From a bacterium (GTDB lineage: Bacteria > Patescibacteriota > Gracilibacteria > UBA1369 > GCA-2718715), in NCBI GenBank assembly GCA_030426295.1, contig JAUHYY010000002.1, positions 1 through 35,326 of the forward strand: 35,326 nt of DNA, in the 5' to 3' direction. Under the pieces are notes generated by a model. That model did not search any database, was not told the origin of the DNA, and saw nothing but the letters and a program-made list of their open reading frames with translations. The stretch's first letter is position 1. Each line of letters opens with the position of its first letter. Positions 1 to 8,064 of this stretch are shown here, piece by piece. The position numbers were made by a program, and so were the translations under genes.

Positions 1-252
1 GATAATTATTTAGTTGCTGGTAAAACTGGTACATCCCAAACATATAGAAATGGAGTACCGTTAGAAGGTCTTGGTACTACTATTGCTTCTTTTGCTGGGT
101 TTGCTCCTGCGAGTGATCCGGAGTTTGTGATTCTTGTGAAAATAGATAAGCCAAGAACTTCTCAGTGGGGTTCTGATGTTGCTGCTCCTTTGTTTGGTGA
201 TATTGCTTCTTATATACTTCAGTATCAGAATATACCTCCGGATGATTTATAG
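1..252 (+). CDS. Penicillin-binding protein transpeptidase domain, C-terminal end (partial)
   Basis: The reading frame is open from the first base and ends with TAG at 250-252, leaving the last 83 residues of a protein whose start lies outside the window. It contains K-T-G-T-S near residue 13, the KTG(T/S) box of serine-acyl transpeptidases, followed by the usual strand pattern with SFAGFAP and the VILVKIDKP stretch typical of PBP2/FtsI-class C-termini. By family knowledge the protein crosslinks peptidoglycan peptides on the outer face of the membrane. Which class B PBP it is (division or elongation) cannot be told from this fragment. A strong hairpin terminator follows 12 bases later. Confidence 0.85.
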   Translation, partial: DNYLVAGKTGTSQTYRNGVPLEGLGTTIASFAGFAPASDPEFVILVKIDKPRTSQWGSDVAAPLFGDIASYILQYQNIPPDDL

Positions 253-264
253 AATTTGGGTACT

Positions 265-291
265 AAAAAACCGAGCATTGCTCGGTTTTTT
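265..291. terminator. Bidirectional rho-independent terminator
   Basis: Six A, then CCGAGC, loop ATT, GCTCGG, then six T. It is symmetrical, so it can end both the plus-strand transpeptidase gene (stop at 252) and the minus-strand bL33 gene (stop codon at 294-296). Confidence 0.9.
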
Positions 292-293
292 GT

Positions 294-473
294 TTAGTTT
301 CCTTTTTTAGTATCTTTAGATACTGGAGTCACATGTTTGTGACATTTCTTACAATGTTTCTTATAGTTGATTTCACCAACTTTTGCATTTGCTTTGTTGT
401 AAGTACTGTTCCCGATTATGATGTCACAATCTGGACAGAAGTATGTGTTGTTTGTTCTTTTTCCTTTTGCCAT
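294..473 (-). CDS. rpmG: 50S ribosomal protein bL33, zinc-binding form
   Basis: A 59-residue protein starting MAKGKR and ending in TKKGN. It has two CxxC pairs, CPDC at residues 13-16 and CKKC at 41-44, and the NYKKHCKKCHKH segment that matches the KKYCPxCxKHT end of bL33. Length and layout are normal for bL33, a small basic protein of the large ribosomal subunit near the E site. The four cysteines indicate the zinc-containing C+ form. The spacer between the Cys pairs (24 residues) is close to typical. The gene stands alone between the umu operon and the terminator at 265-291. The family call rests on the start, the Cys pattern and the C-terminal motif. Confidence 0.8.
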   Translation of the reverse strand: MAKGKRTNNTYFCPDCDIIIGNSTYNKANAKVGEINYKKHCKKCHKHVTPVSKDTKKGN

Positions 474-561
474 AGTTCTGTAGTTATTAGCTGCAAGAAT
501 TTATCAGATAGTTTTGTTTAAGTAAAGGGAATGTTGACTAATTAGTGGTGAGAATGGGATC

Positions 562-813
562 CTAGATTGCGCCTTCGGATTTTAGGAGTTTGATTTTTTT
601 GTCTTGGCCGCGGTTGTAGTTGCCGATTTTGCCGTCTGATCTGATTACTCTATGGCAGGGGATTTTTGGGTCGTAGTTTTTACTTATTATTGAGCCTACT
701 GCTCGGCATGCTTTTGGGCTGCCTGCTTTTTCTGCTACTTGTTTGTAGGTTAGGGTAGTGCCTTTAGGTATTTTAGAGACTACTTGTAGGACTTTTTCTT
801 TGAATGTTTGCAT
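562..813 (-). CDS. ogt: Methylated-DNA--protein-cysteine methyltransferase, minimal form
   Basis: An 83-residue protein equal to only the C-terminal DNA-binding and active-site domain of Ogt/Ada enzymes. It has the helix-turn-helix region (TLTYKQVAEKAGSPKACRAVG, residues 20-40, where the conserved Arg finger lies) and the acceptor motif IPCHRVI with Cys53. Family members move an alkyl group from O6-alkylguanine to this Cys in a one-time suicide reaction. Because the Cys is kept, it is not an ATL (alkyltransferase-like) protein, in which this Cys is Trp or another residue. It starts 3 bases after the umuC stop, so it is probably the last gene of the umuD-umuC-ogt operon, which joins lesion reversal to lesion bypass. 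Confidence 0.88.
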   Translation of the reverse strand: MQTFKEKVLQVVSKIPKGTTLTYKQVAEKAGSPKACRAVGSIISKNYDPKIPCHRVIRSDGKIGNYNRGQDKKIKLLKSEGAI

Positions 814-816
814 GGT

Positions 817-2043
817 TTATTTAGCTATTGGTAGTTCTTTCCAATTAGTTGTGAATTCTTGTGAACGCATATTTGATTTCATTTGCCAGTGTTTTTTGAT
901 TCCGGTAGAAGCTGGATGTATTGCGTATTTGCCCCATTTTTCGTTTAGATAATCAATTGTTTGCATTAGTGGTTCTGTGTTTTTGACTTCTTCTGTTATT
1001 GATAGTTGAGTTGGATTTGCTGGTTTTAGGTTAGTGAATAATACACCTGCTTTTTTGTATTTTATATTTGGTTTGAATATTTTTTCTAGGTTTTCGTGAG
1101 CTAATTTGATTAAATCTGGGGTAAAGTTCGTTGCTACTAAAAGATCTGTTTCTTCGCTGTTGTAATAGCTTGTGCCGTATTGGCTTTTACCAGTATTTAT
1201 GAATGTTGTTACTCGACTAGTCACTAGATTTTCTGATCTGAGTTTACGAGCTGCAGTGTTAATGTATGTTGCTACTGCTTCTTTTAGTTCGGAGAGTGTT
1301 GTTACGGGTTTGCCAAAAGAGCGTGAGCTTAAGACAGATTTTCTGTGTGTATTTTTGGTTTTGAGGGTTTTGCATTCGGTTCCTCGAAGTTCGAATACAG
1401 TTTGTAGACCTGGTGTTTTCATTTTTTGGTGTATCCATTCGTCGGTTTTTTGAATTAGGTCGTAGGCAGTGTATACTTTGCATGCTTTTAAGTGCTTTGA
1501 GTATTGGCGTCCAACGCCCCAAACATCTTCGATTGGCAGAAGTTTTAGAAGGTTTAGGTCATTTATTTCTAAGACTCCTTTAAATTGAGGATATTTTTTT
1601 GCTATTTCATTCGCTGCTTTTGCTAGTGTTTTGGTTTTACCTATGCCGACTGATGTTGGGATTCCCGTCCATTGCATTATTTTCTTTTTAATAAAGTGCC
1701 CTTCTTGTAGGCAAGATATTGAGGTGAATGCTTCATCGATAGAGTAGGGCTCTATTTTGTCGCATAGTATTTGGAGTGAAATCATTACTCTTTTTGATAT
1801 ATCACCGTAAAGTCTAAAGTTTGAAGAGCATACTACTACGTTGTGTTGGTTTATTATGTCTTTGATCTTGAATAGAGGTATCCCCATTGGAATATTTAGG
1901 GCTTTTGCCTCATTTGATCTCGAGATAACGCATCCATCGTTATTTGATAGGACTATTACAGGTTTGTTATTTAGGCTTGGGTTGAAAGCTCTTTCGCAAG
2001 AGACAAAGAAGTTGTTGCAGTCAATTAGTGCATATTTAGGCAT
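817..2043 (-). CDS. umuC: Error-prone DNA polymerase V catalytic subunit UmuC (Y family)
   Basis: A 408-residue Y-family polymerase, close to the usual ~420 residues of UmuC. Metal-binding acidic residues are visible as ALIDCNNFF (Asp8) and YSIDEAF (Asp103, Glu104). The NNDGCVISRSNEAKALN segment and the helix-hairpin-helix region GIGKTKTLAKAANEIAKK are typical of UmuC rather than DinB. The last 40 residues carry the UmuC C-terminal W..R...SP-like tail in weakened form. It inserts nucleotides opposite lesions, working with UmuD'. Its start codon overlaps the end of umuD by 8 bases, a sign of translational coupling. Confidence 0.93.
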   Translation of the reverse strand: MPKYALIDCNNFFVSCERAFNPSLNNKPVIVLSNNDGCVISRSNEAKALNIPMGIPLFKIKDIINQHNVVVCSSNFRLYGDISKRVMISLQILCDKIEPYSIDEAFTSISCLQEGHFIKKKIMQWTGIPTSVGIGKTKTLAKAANEIAKKYPQFKGVLEINDLNLLKLLPIEDVWGVGRQYSKHLKACKVYTAYDLIQKTDEWIHQKMKTPGLQTVFELRGTECKTLKTKNTHRKSVLSSRSFGKPVTTLSELKEAVATYINTAARKLRSENLVTSRVTTFINTGKSQYGTSYYNSEETDLLVATNFTPDLIKLAHENLEKIFKPNIKYKKAGVLFTNLKPANPTQLSITEEVKNTEPLMQTIDYLNEKWGKYAIHPASTGIKKHWQMKSNMRSQEFTTNWKELPIAK

Positions 2044-2335
2044 GTCTAATTATGTTAGTAACTGTTCCCCAAATAGAGGGTGTTTTGTTTGAAAATTTTT
2101 CGAGGTGAAATTCATTGTCCTTAATTGTTATTATTAGTTGATTTGCTCTAGGTGTTATTGATTTATCTATTATTAGTAAATCGTTGGTTAATACATCAAA
2201 CTTTGGGGAGCCTTTGAACTTTAAAAAGTAAGTTGCACTTGGATGTTTTATTATTAATTCATTTAAATTTAAATTTTGAGATATATAGTCATCAGCAGGG
2301 GAAGGAAAACCGGTATGTCTCATTAGCGAAGGCAT
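2036..2335 (-). CDS. umuD: UmuD-like protein, naturally truncated and lacking the autocleavage residues
   Basis: A 99-residue homologue of UmuD. GFPSPADDY at residues 9-17, NLNELIIKHPSATYFLK and the DLLIID segment match E. coli UmuD closely. In E. coli, cleavage between Cys24 and Gly25 makes active UmuD'; here the protein starts only 8 residues before the equivalent Gly9. The nucleophile motif GDSM reads G-S-P-K (42-45), and the position of the catalytic Lys (TVKKL in E. coli) reads HLEKF, with Glu79. So it seems to be made directly in a UmuD'-like form that cannot cleave itself. It overlaps umuC by 8 bases and has its own promoter and a palindrome upstream. Ser43 could be a displaced nucleophile, but the Lys is also missing. 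Confidence 0.85.
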   Translation of the reverse strand: MPSLMRHTGFPSPADDYISQNLNLNELIIKHPSATYFLKFKGSPKFDVLTNDLLIIDKSITPRANQLIITIKDNEFHLEKFSNKTPSIWGTVTNIIRHA

Positions 2336-2347
2336 ACAATTTGATAG

Positions 2348-2363
2348 GTGAGTATGTCCTCAC
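2348..2363. promoter_or_regulatory. Candidate repressor operator at the umuD transcription start
   Basis: Inverted repeat GTGAG, six bases (TATGTC), CTCAC. It lies directly downstream of the minus-strand -10 box and covers the predicted transcription start of the umuD operon. That is the position expected for an SOS-type repressor, but it is not the E. coli or Bacillus LexA box. Function is inferred. Confidence 0.4.
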
Positions 2364-2390
2364 TATATATTCTCTATTTCCTTTTTGCAA
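2362..2390 (-). promoter_or_regulatory. Promoter of the umuD-umuC-ogt operon
   Basis: On the minus strand, -35 TTGCAA (2385-2390), 17-base spacer, -10 TATAGT (2362-2367). The start would be near 2355, about 20 bases before the umuD ATG, which fits a short leader. Confidence 0.5.
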
Positions 2391-2413
2391 GGCTTTTCTC
2401 AGGTGTTTAAGCC

Positions 2414-2443
2414 TTGACTGTATTGCTTTCCATGATGTAGTAT
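2414..2443 (+). promoter_or_regulatory. Promoter of the 1331-residue GATase-like protein gene
   Basis: -35 TTGACT (2414-2419), 18-base spacer, -10 TAGTAT (2438-2443). The predicted start is near 2450, only about 9 bases before the ATG at 2459, so the leader is too short for a normal ribosome binding site. Confidence 0.55.
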
Positions 2444-2458
2444 TCGCACTCTTTATTT

Positions 2459-5400
2459 ATGGTTATGAATCGTTTTGGAAAAATTAGTTCCCCTGAGTGG
2501 AAAAAGCTTTCGTCTCTTGCTGCTTTAGAGAGATCTAATCACATTGATGCAATTACAGAAGGTTTGAAGCATAATCGTACAGCTTTAGCTGAGATTGGTT
2601 TGTTTGCAACATCTACTGATGCTGAAATCGAAGATTTTGTTTCCGCTACCGTTCATAATGCTTTTTCATTAAGAAGGCTAGAAACTGTTCATCCTGATGA
2701 TTATGATCAAGAATATATTGACGAAGTTGAAGCTTTTGGGCAGGCTATTAGTGGTAAAGAAACAAATTTGAAGGCATTGCAGCATCAGGTCGCTAATGAT
2801 TATCTTCGGTTGTTGGTTTATGCCGGAGTTGTACAGCCAGTTCTTGCTGATGATTGGGTTGTTGATAGGCGTTTAGACACTGCTTTGTCGCTTGGTCTTT
2901 TGAATGATACTGAAGGTGAAGATCCACTTGATGGGGCGCGTGCAGTAAATGAGATGGAAGCTAGAGTTCGAGATAGGTTAGATGATAATAAACCTAGTAT
3001 TTTTGTTTCTATGGTTAAAGGGTCTGGTAATGGTCGTTTTGTACAAGACAAGAGGCTTGCTAGAGCAGAAGAAGAATATGAGCGAAAGTATACAGAAATT
3101 GGTTACGGTGATAGGCTTTATGTTTCTATAGATGATGTCTTGAGTAAGTTTCTTAAGCCAGATACAGATTATGATATAGAGTCGAATTTAGTAGGTTATA
3201 AATATTTTGTTTCTGTTTTAAACAGTTTGTTTAGAAGGTATTTGCATAATGAAAGAACTTTGGAGGGTAGAGAATGGAATAAAGGTACAGACTTTTTTGA
3301 TTTTAATAAGTTGTATGAGTTGCTTAGAGAGCCGGAAAAACTTAGATCTTTCGTAGGTTTTACAGAGAATCCTTATGAGGCTTCTTTATCTATGCGTTTT
3401 GTGCAGGATAGGTATCAAGATTTGCAGCTTGCTTTGTATATTGGCTTAGCACGTTTTGTTAAAGATTTAGGTGTTTATGATACAGAGAATTGGTTTAGTA
3501 GAATGCGCGGATGTATTAAGGAAGTTCGAGATTTTTGTGCAATAAGAGTAGAAGATTTAGTTACTTTACAAGATGCTCCTATAAGTCAGGTTGATTTCTT
3601 ACTTCTTTATAATTATTTGGGTCAGCTTAAGTGGCTTCGCCCAAAGATGGATTTTTCAGATTATGAATTTGATGCACATGATCCTGAGAAAAAGAGGAAT
3701 TTATTGCAATTTTTGATTCAAAGTTTTCAAGAACTTGAAAGTAGTTTTACTGAGGCATCTAATCGTATTCAACATTTGACTGCAGACGAAATAATAGATT
3801 TGCTTCAATTAGATTTTGATTCAAATGAGATACTAAGAATTTTCTTTGAAGATGAATTTTTAGACTCTATAAATTCTGATACACCGATTGATCTTAATGA
3901 TATTGCTGCTAATACAGGTGATGAAAAACCATGCTATGCAGAAGGTTACATTAGGGGCTTATTTGAAGATATGGCAGAGGTAATGGTTGATCCAAGAACA
4001 ATGGAGCCTATTAGAGTGCATTCTATGCTTGATGTTCGAGCAGGTTCTCATGGTAATGCAGAGGCTTTGAAGAGAGATTTAGCTGCTAATCTTTGCGTAC
4101 TTGAATCTGGAGGAGTTATTGCTTCCGATGCAATTGTTGAATCTTTTACTATGATGATTCGTTTAGATGTTGTTGATGCTTTGGTAGATGATAGTGGTGG
4201 TCATAGGGCAAGAGTAGTTCTTAAAGGTAATGAGCCCCAAGCTGTTATTATACAGAAAGCAGGTGCAGAGAGATTTTTACCTGAAACATTTTTTAAAAAG
4301 AGCTTTGATGGTAGGCATGTAGTTGAGGTTCCAGTTGCTAGGCGTATACCTTTTGTAGCAGTTAGTAATGAAGTTCGTAGAGTTTTAGTAGAGCAAGGTG
4401 AGCATACTTATAGAGGTATACAACATTCGATTGATCAGTTTATTCGAGACAATTATTTAGATGTGATTTTAGAAGGAGAAGTTAATGATTACTGGATTGA
4501 AAATATTGAGAAAACCCCACAGTTAAATTTACTGTTTAGTCTTTACAGTTTCATGCTCTATGTATATTCAAATATTAATTTTAAGGAGCGAATGATTCTT
4601 GCTAGAATTTTCAATAAATTCTACGGGCGATTTTTTGGAACTTTCAGTCCTGAATTTTATCATAAGCATATTACTCAAGGGTTGAGTCTTACTGGTAAAA
4701 GCAAAGATGTTTTTGAGCTTTATAAGGAAGCTCCTTTCATTGCTATATATGCTTTGGGTGTACAATTGTTTAACTATATATGCAGAGAGGAAGGTAGTGA
4801 TGAAATTAAATTCACTGGGTTTGAAGAAAAGCTGTATCAGGGGTGCTTAGCGATTATGGAAGAGTTCGGTTCAAGTGATAACTTTAGTTTAATACTAGAA
4901 AAGTTGAGACAATTTTTATTAGAAAATTTAGATGAAGATTCAGTAGTAGAGTTTTTAACTCGTGATTTTGATTCAGACAAGGTAGATAGCGATGATTCTG
5001 ATTCTGATAAGATTGATCCAGATTCTGTTAGGCTTTTGATTCCTAAGTTTAAAATGTTATTTGAAGAATATATTTCTACCCGTAGCAATGAAAGATTATC
5101 ATCAGATATTAATAGAATTTTTTATGCGATTGCTAACAGGTTTGAAATTGCATCTATAGATCTAAGTTTTATTGATGAATATTTCTTGCAAAGCATTATT
5201 GATGGTGTAGGAGATAAACTCCTTCATGACACAGTTGAAAGAGAAGGCGATGTTTCTTATGGAATGACTCCTATGCAAATTAGTGAGGTAGTTAGTAGAG
5301 TTTTTAGAGATTTAAAACGGTACTGCGGTGTTGAGGTTGAAGGTTATCAAAGTGGAATAGAAGTTAATTTTGATACTCAGCTTGCTTCATTGCCAAGAGA

Positions 5401-6454
5401 GGGTGATCAAACTCCTTATAATACTTGTCATGTAATTGATAAATCCGAGTTACCTGATAATCATGGGGTTAAAGAGGTTAGGGATTCTGAGAAATTTAAG
5501 ATGCAAGCAGATTTATTAGAAGTCAGAGAACGTACAGGTCTTGAGAAGCCAATTTTCTTTTTGAATTTTACTGATTGCGTGACTAATAGGTCTTTCTTGG
5601 ATCGATTTGAAGAGTGGGGGCTTATGGACTATGTAAATGTTCTAGATTTTGATTTGAGAGAAGGTACTATAGATAAGGCTCGTTCTGTTCTTAGAAAGCT
5701 TCAGCCATATATTGGTGAGCTTGAGTTTGTTGATGGTGATATAAAGAAAGTTTCAGGAATCAAAGGTGGTGCCGGTGGAATAGTTATTGTTGGAGGGAAT
5801 TGGGATAATACTCCGAGTGAAGGAGGAAAGTTAATTAAGAAATTTGTTACGTATCCGATTATGGATTCTATGACTAAGTTTAGTCCTGAAAGCAGGGCCC
5901 TTAGAGCGCTATATGTATGTTTTGGTGCTCAAGAACATCATGATGCTCTTGTATCTAGACATAAGGCAGATGAAGATGGTGATTATTCTAAAGTTGGCGT
6001 GCAGCAAGGAATGTTTGAGTTTGGTATGTTCCCATTTGAGAAAACAGGTAATGAGTATGATGATATTATTTTTAATGGAGCAGGTGATCAGGTTTCAGTA
6101 GTTGCGACGCATGGAGGTCAGATTCCAGAAATTGATGATACGGGTGTTTGTGTTCCAGTAGGTAAAAATCTTGTTACTGGAATGGCTATGGGGCATGTTA
6201 GTTTAGATGGAAGAGTGTTGGCTTATCCAGTGCATCCTGAAGTGGCGCCGAAAGATATTCAGCGTGTTTTATTCGAGGCTGGAGCGTTTAAATCGCAAAT
6301 AGCAGCGGCCATAGGTGGTTTACCTTTTGCATGTATTGAATCTGGATTTGATGTTGAGGTTCAAGGTGATGCAGGTGCACGAATTTTGTACAATAGTTTA
6401 AATCACCACTTGCGAGGTATAATCAGTCAATTAGATGAGCTGGAAGCAGCTTAA
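2459..6454 (+). CDS. Giant protein of unknown function with C-terminal class I glutamine-amidotransferase-like domain
   Basis: A 1331-residue soluble-looking protein. I do not recognise residues 1 to about 1080; they are helical and acidic, with a low-complexity Asp/Ser run near residues 838-858. The last ~240 residues resemble a GATase1 domain: the IVIVGGNWDNTP strand in the oxyanion-loop position, a nucleophile elbow YVCFGAQ with Cys1154, and YPVHPEV with His1259 and Glu1261. Cys, His and Glu therefore form a complete putative triad with normal spacing. The sequence between them (QQGMFEFGMFPFEK, VVATHGGQIPEI) also follows the fold, but no specific subfamily is evident. GATase1 domains usually release ammonia from glutamine for a partner synthase domain; no such partner is recognisable in the N-terminus. 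ATG at 2459 is used; ATG at 2465 is also possible. The stop overlaps that of the convergent PAS gene by 4 bases. Confidence 0.75.
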   Translation: MVMNRFGKISSPEWKKLSSLAALERSNHIDAITEGLKHNRTALAEIGLFATSTDAEIEDFVSATVHNAFSLRRLETVHPDDYDQEYIDEVEAFGQAISGKETNLKALQHQVANDYLRLLVYAGVVQPVLADDWVVDRRLDTALSLGLLNDTEGEDPLDGARAVNEMEARVRDRLDDNKPSIFVSMVKGSGNGRFVQDKRLARAEEEYERKYTEIGYGDRLYVSIDDVLSKFLKPDTDYDIESNLVGYKYFVSVLNSLFRRYLHNERTLEGREWNKGTDFFDFNKLYELLREPEKLRSFVGFTENPYEASLSMRFVQDRYQDLQLALYIGLARFVKDLGVYDTENWFSRMRGCIKEVRDFCAIRVEDLVTLQDAPISQVDFLLLYNYLGQLKWLRPKMDFSDYEFDAHDPEKKRNLLQFLIQSFQELESSFTEASNRIQHLTADEIIDLLQLDFDSNEILRIFFEDEFLDSINSDTPIDLNDIAANTGDEKPCYAEGYIRGLFEDMAEVMVDPRTMEPIRVHSMLDVRAGSHGNAEALKRDLAANLCVLESGGVIASDAIVESFTMMIRLDVVDALVDDSGGHRARVVLKGNEPQAVIIQKAGAERFLPETFFKKSFDGRHVVEVPVARRIPFVAVSNEVRRVLVEQGEHTYRGIQHSIDQFIRDNYLDVILEGEVNDYWIENIEKTPQLNLLFSLYSFMLYVYSNINFKERMILARIFNKFYGRFFGTFSPEFYHKHITQGLSLTGKSKDVFELYKEAPFIAIYALGVQLFNYICREEGSDEIKFTGFEEKLYQGCLAIMEEFGSSDNFSLILEKLRQFLLENLDEDSVVEFLTRDFDSDKVDSDDSDSDKIDPDSVRLLIPKFKMLFEEYISTRSNERLSSDINRIFYAIANRFEIASIDLSFIDEYFLQSIIDGVGDKLLHDTVEREGDVSYGMTPMQISEVVSRVFRDLKRYCGVEVEGYQSGIEVNFDTQLASLPREGDQTPYNTCHVIDKSELPDNHGVKEVRDSEKFKMQADLLEVRERTGLEKPIFFLNFTDCVTNRSFLDRFEEWGLMDYVNVLDFDLREGTIDKARSVLRKLQPYIGELEFVDGDIKKVSGIKGGAGGIVIVGGNWDNTPSEGGKLIKKFVTYPIMDSMTKFSPESRALRALYVCFGAQEHHDALVSRHKADEDGDYSKVGVQQGMFEFGMFPFEKTGNEYDDIIFNGAGDQVSVVATHGGQIPEIDDTGVCVPVGKNLVTGMAMGHVSLDGRVLAYPVHPEVAPKDIQRVLFEAGAFKSQIAAAIGGLPFACIESGFDVEVQGDAGARILYNSLNHHLRGIISQLDELEAA

Positions 6455-8064
6455 AATTGAGACATTACGAGTTCGATTACTCGAGCGTATTTTTCGATAA
6501 ATTCGTTTTCGAATATTTCTAGTTTTCTATTTGGATTAGTATAAAGACTTAGAGTTCCAACTAGTTCATCTTTGAAAACTAAGGGTATAAGCATTAATGA
6601 ACAAAGATTGTTTTTCTTTGCTAGTGATTTTGATTCGTATTTTGGTTCTTTACCAACGTCGATTATTTTTAGTGCTTTTCTTTCGGTGAATGCTTTTTCG
6701 TAAAGGCTGTCTTTGTATTTTGCAGTTTTCTTGCCTTGCCAATCTTGTCCTACGCCAAAGCTTGAGACTAGTTCAAGTTTTTTAGTGTCTTTGTCAAAAG
6801 TTCTGAGTACGCAAGCATCTACTTTTGTTAGCATAATAATAGAACTTACAATGAAGTCAGCTAGGCTTTGTCTGTCTGATCTTTCGTTTGCAAGTTCTAG
6901 TAGGTCGAAAATATAGTCATTTTGACGTCTTAGAATACCGAATTGATTGTATGCATCTTTGATTTTTTCGTATTTTATAGTGAGTTCTTCTTCGTATTTT
7001 GCCTGGTTTGTAATGTCTCTACAGATAATTAAATGGTGATCTGATTTGTTTCCGTTTTCGTCGAAGATAGGCGTAAGAGTTGCGGATACTTTTATTGTTT
7101 CGCCGTTATTGTGGAATGCATCTATCTCTAGGTTGTATAGTACGCTTTCTGGTGCAGTCATTTCTTTTGCATCGTAATCATGGAAAAGTGTGTTTAGGTT
7201 TTGCCCAATTATTTCTTCTTCTTTATAACCAAATACCATTTTGGCTCCTTTGTTCCATGATGTGATTTTACCATCTGGGTTAAATACAATTATGGCATCA
7301 CTTGCGTATTTAATTGCACTGTTAAGGATTCTTTCAGTTTCTTCTTTTTCTTTGATTTGTGAAAGGTCAGTAAGTATTCCAATTGTTCCTCCTTCTGGTG
7401 AGGGGCTTCCACTTACTATAACTGGTATTTCTTCACCTTTTTTATTGAGAACTATTCCTTCATAGATTGAGCTAATACCATGTTTTCGTTCTTGTTCATT
7501 TATAGATCTAACTTTTTGTGCAGTTTTTTTCTCCCAAATAAATTCAGGATTAATGTCGATTAGTTCTTCTAATTCGTAACCAGTTAATTTACAGAACTCT
7601 GGATTTGCATAAACTGTTCTTTCGTTTTCGTCACCTACCCATACACCTTCTTTCATGTTTTCAATTAGGGTTTGGTACATTGATTCTTTTTTCTTTAGTT
7701 CGGTCATGTCTGTCATTATTCCGACTGTTCCTCCGTCTGGAAGGGGAGTTCCATTAAGAAATACAGGAATTAGTTCTCCAGACTTAGTTTTTAAGTTTCC
7801 TTCATAGCTAGAGCTTATTCCTTTTTTACGGTGATTTTGATTGATGTATTTTACTTTTTCTGTACTTTCTTCGTCCCAGAAAATGTATGATTCTTCGCCT
7901 ATCATTTCGTCTAGGGTATAACCTAGCATTTCTGCGAATCTTGGATTTGCGTAAACAGTTCTTTCGTTTTCGTCACCTACCCATACAGCTTCGGCCATAT
8001 TTTCAATCAGGCCTTTGTATACGTCCTCAGTATTTAATACTTTCTTCAATTTGTTTTCTTGCAT
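6451..8064 (-). CDS. PAS-PAS-PAS-GAF sensory protein without an output domain
   Basis: A 537-residue cytosolic protein. PAS 1 (about residues 14-130) and PAS 2 (about 131-242) are recent duplicates: both contain IENM-x-E-x-VWVGDENERTVYANP. PAS 3 (about 243-365) is divergent (SDAIIVFNPDGKITSWNKGA). A coiled-coil stretch leads to a GAF domain at about 390-537 (SSFGVGQDWQ, LMLIPLVFKDELVGTLSLYT). No histidine kinase, GGDEF, EAL or HTH domain follows, so it may act by protein contact, perhaps on the neighbouring Rel enzyme. Its start lies inside the 3' end of the rel gene (38-base overlap), so the two are co-transcribed. No membrane segment is seen. Confidence 0.85.
   Translation of the reverse strand: MQENKLKKVLNTEDVYKGLIENMAEAVWVGDENERTVYANPRFAEMLGYTLDEMIGEESYIFWDEESTEKVKYINQNHRKKGISSSYEGNLKTKSGELIPVFLNGTPLPDGGTVGIMTDMTELKKKESMYQTLIENMKEGVWVGDENERTVYANPEFCKLTGYELEELIDINPEFIWEKKTAQKVRSINEQERKHGISSIYEGIVLNKKGEEIPVIVSGSPSPEGGTIGILTDLSQIKEKEETERILNSAIKYASDAIIVFNPDGKITSWNKGAKMVFGYKEEEIIGQNLNTLFHDYDAKEMTAPESVLYNLEIDAFHNNGETIKVSATLTPIFDENGNKSDHHLIICRDITNQAKYEEELTIKYEKIKDAYNQFGILRRQNDYIFDLLELANERSDRQSLADFIVSSIIMLTKVDACVLRTFDKDTKKLELVSSFGVGQDWQGKKTAKYKDSLYEKAFTERKALKIIDVGKEPKYESKSLAKKNNLCSLMLIPLVFKDELVGTLSLYTNPNRKLEIFENEFIEKYARVIELVMSQF

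Noticed and set aside
333..521. A 62-residue plus-strand reading frame
   Set aside because: It lies opposite the bL33 gene, whose Cys pattern and length are clear.
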